Below are positions 63,359 to 64,000 of a stretch of 64,000 nt of DNA, piece by piece. Source of the DNA: Enoplosus armatus (Eukaryota > Chordata > Actinopteri > Centrarchiformes > Enoplosidae). The stretch is taken from the NCBI RefSeq assembly GCF_043641665.1, contig NC_092193.1, forward strand, positions 23,289,883 to 23,353,882, given 5' to 3'. Numbering within the stretch: the first letter of the stretch is position 1; each line of letters starts with the position of its first letter. A model generated the notes under the pieces. The model saw nothing but the letters and a program-made list of their open reading frames with translations, did no database searches and was not told the DNA's origin. A program made the position numbers and the translations under genes.

Positions 63359-64000
63359 GTATATATGTATAAAAAACATTGGCACATTCTCTGCAGTGAT
63401 CCCCACGTGGGTCAGTCAAGACTTTGTCATAAGAGATTTCCCATTCTAAAAAGCAGTGGCGAGCCGTGCATTTCACACCTAGGCCTTCAGTGATGTCCTA
63501 CACTGAATGAATCCACCTCTTAATACCATCATTATGACGCCATGGCTCTCGAAACCATACATTTATACAGAAACAAACATAGTCGAGTACAACTACTTTA
63601 TTTCCGGAGCATTTAAAATCAATACACCCGTATTAACAATTAAGAGTAGTAAAGTAAAAGTTATATGTTCGCTTGGATACTGTCACAACTTAAAAATAAA
63701 AGGCAAATCAGTCTACAAAGTTTTAAGTCCACTAAACAGCACATTGTCGCACCCGCAAAGCAGTTTTCTTCTCCTCCTTCAGCCATTGTGGGTTGAAAAA
63801 AAACAGCGAAATTAACGCGAATTCGTCGCTAACGGGACACCAGCTTCCATTTGGTTAACTGCACTCTAATAGCGCTGCCTCTCACTAGTGCGTATCCAAT
63901 CAGAGAACGTGAACGTGTCACATTCAACGTGATACCTGCTAGCTGGCCCTGATGTCGCCAACTCGAAATCTGATTGGTTATCACAATCTGTCTGTTTCAG
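62761..64000 (+). other. GAD-like gene intron to window edge
   Basis: No exon was found after the donor CAT|GTAATC at 62761. The stretch holds a hAT-like end (AGGGGTGTAACGATTCACC at 62941-62959), an AT run at 63315-63352 and unassigned sequence. The last bases, CTGTCTGTTTCAG, look like a splice acceptor, so the next exon may start at the first base outside the window. Confidence 0.5.

Overview
The window is vertebrate nuclear DNA and almost certainly from a teleost fish, probably a percomorph. It has small multi-exon genes with GT-AG introns, many CA/GT microsatellites, long poly-dG/poly-dC tracts, and fish-type non-LTR retrotransposons, a tRNA-derived SINE and short inverted-repeat elements. 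All exon boundaries below were read by eye from reading frame, intron phase and splice consensus; no alignment was run.

Five protein genes are present, the first four on the minus strand. (1) About 0.7-7.0 kb: 5' half of rnf31 (HOIP, catalytic subunit of the linear-ubiquitin ligase LUBAC), with the PUB domain complete and the gene leaving by the left edge. (2) 12.2-28.5 kb: a Kv2 delayed-rectifier potassium channel, best matched to kcnb2, in the classic two-coding-exon layout with a 13.6-kb intron. (3) 33.8-38.9 kb: dnajb6, an HSP40 co-chaperone, complete in seven coding exons (273 residues). (4) 40.2-52.1 kb: exoc3 (Sec6, exocyst), complete in fifteen coding exons (751 residues). (5) 58.2 kb to the right edge, plus strand: the first 280 residues of a glutamate decarboxylase that is neither a typical gad1 nor gad2 and may be the teleost gad3; the PLP lysine lies beyond the window. 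The genes share no pathway.

Transposable elements fill much of the rest. A 5'-truncated L2-type LINE with an unbroken 667-residue reverse-transcriptase ORF lies between exoc3 and the decarboxylase gene, and a small internally deleted relative lies upstream of kcnb2. A decayed RNase H-bearing non-LTR element sits just upstream of exoc3, split by a SINE and abutting the tail of a sister copy. Several foldback or terminal-inverted-repeat elements sit in introns and spacers. Dinucleotide repeats directly touch several splice sites. I found no structural RNA gene, CRISPR array or prokaryote-type system. The most interesting coding observations are a Kv2 channel without the canonical proximal clustering motif and with an outer-pore Lys-to-Gln change, and low-complexity expansions in dnajb6 and exoc3.
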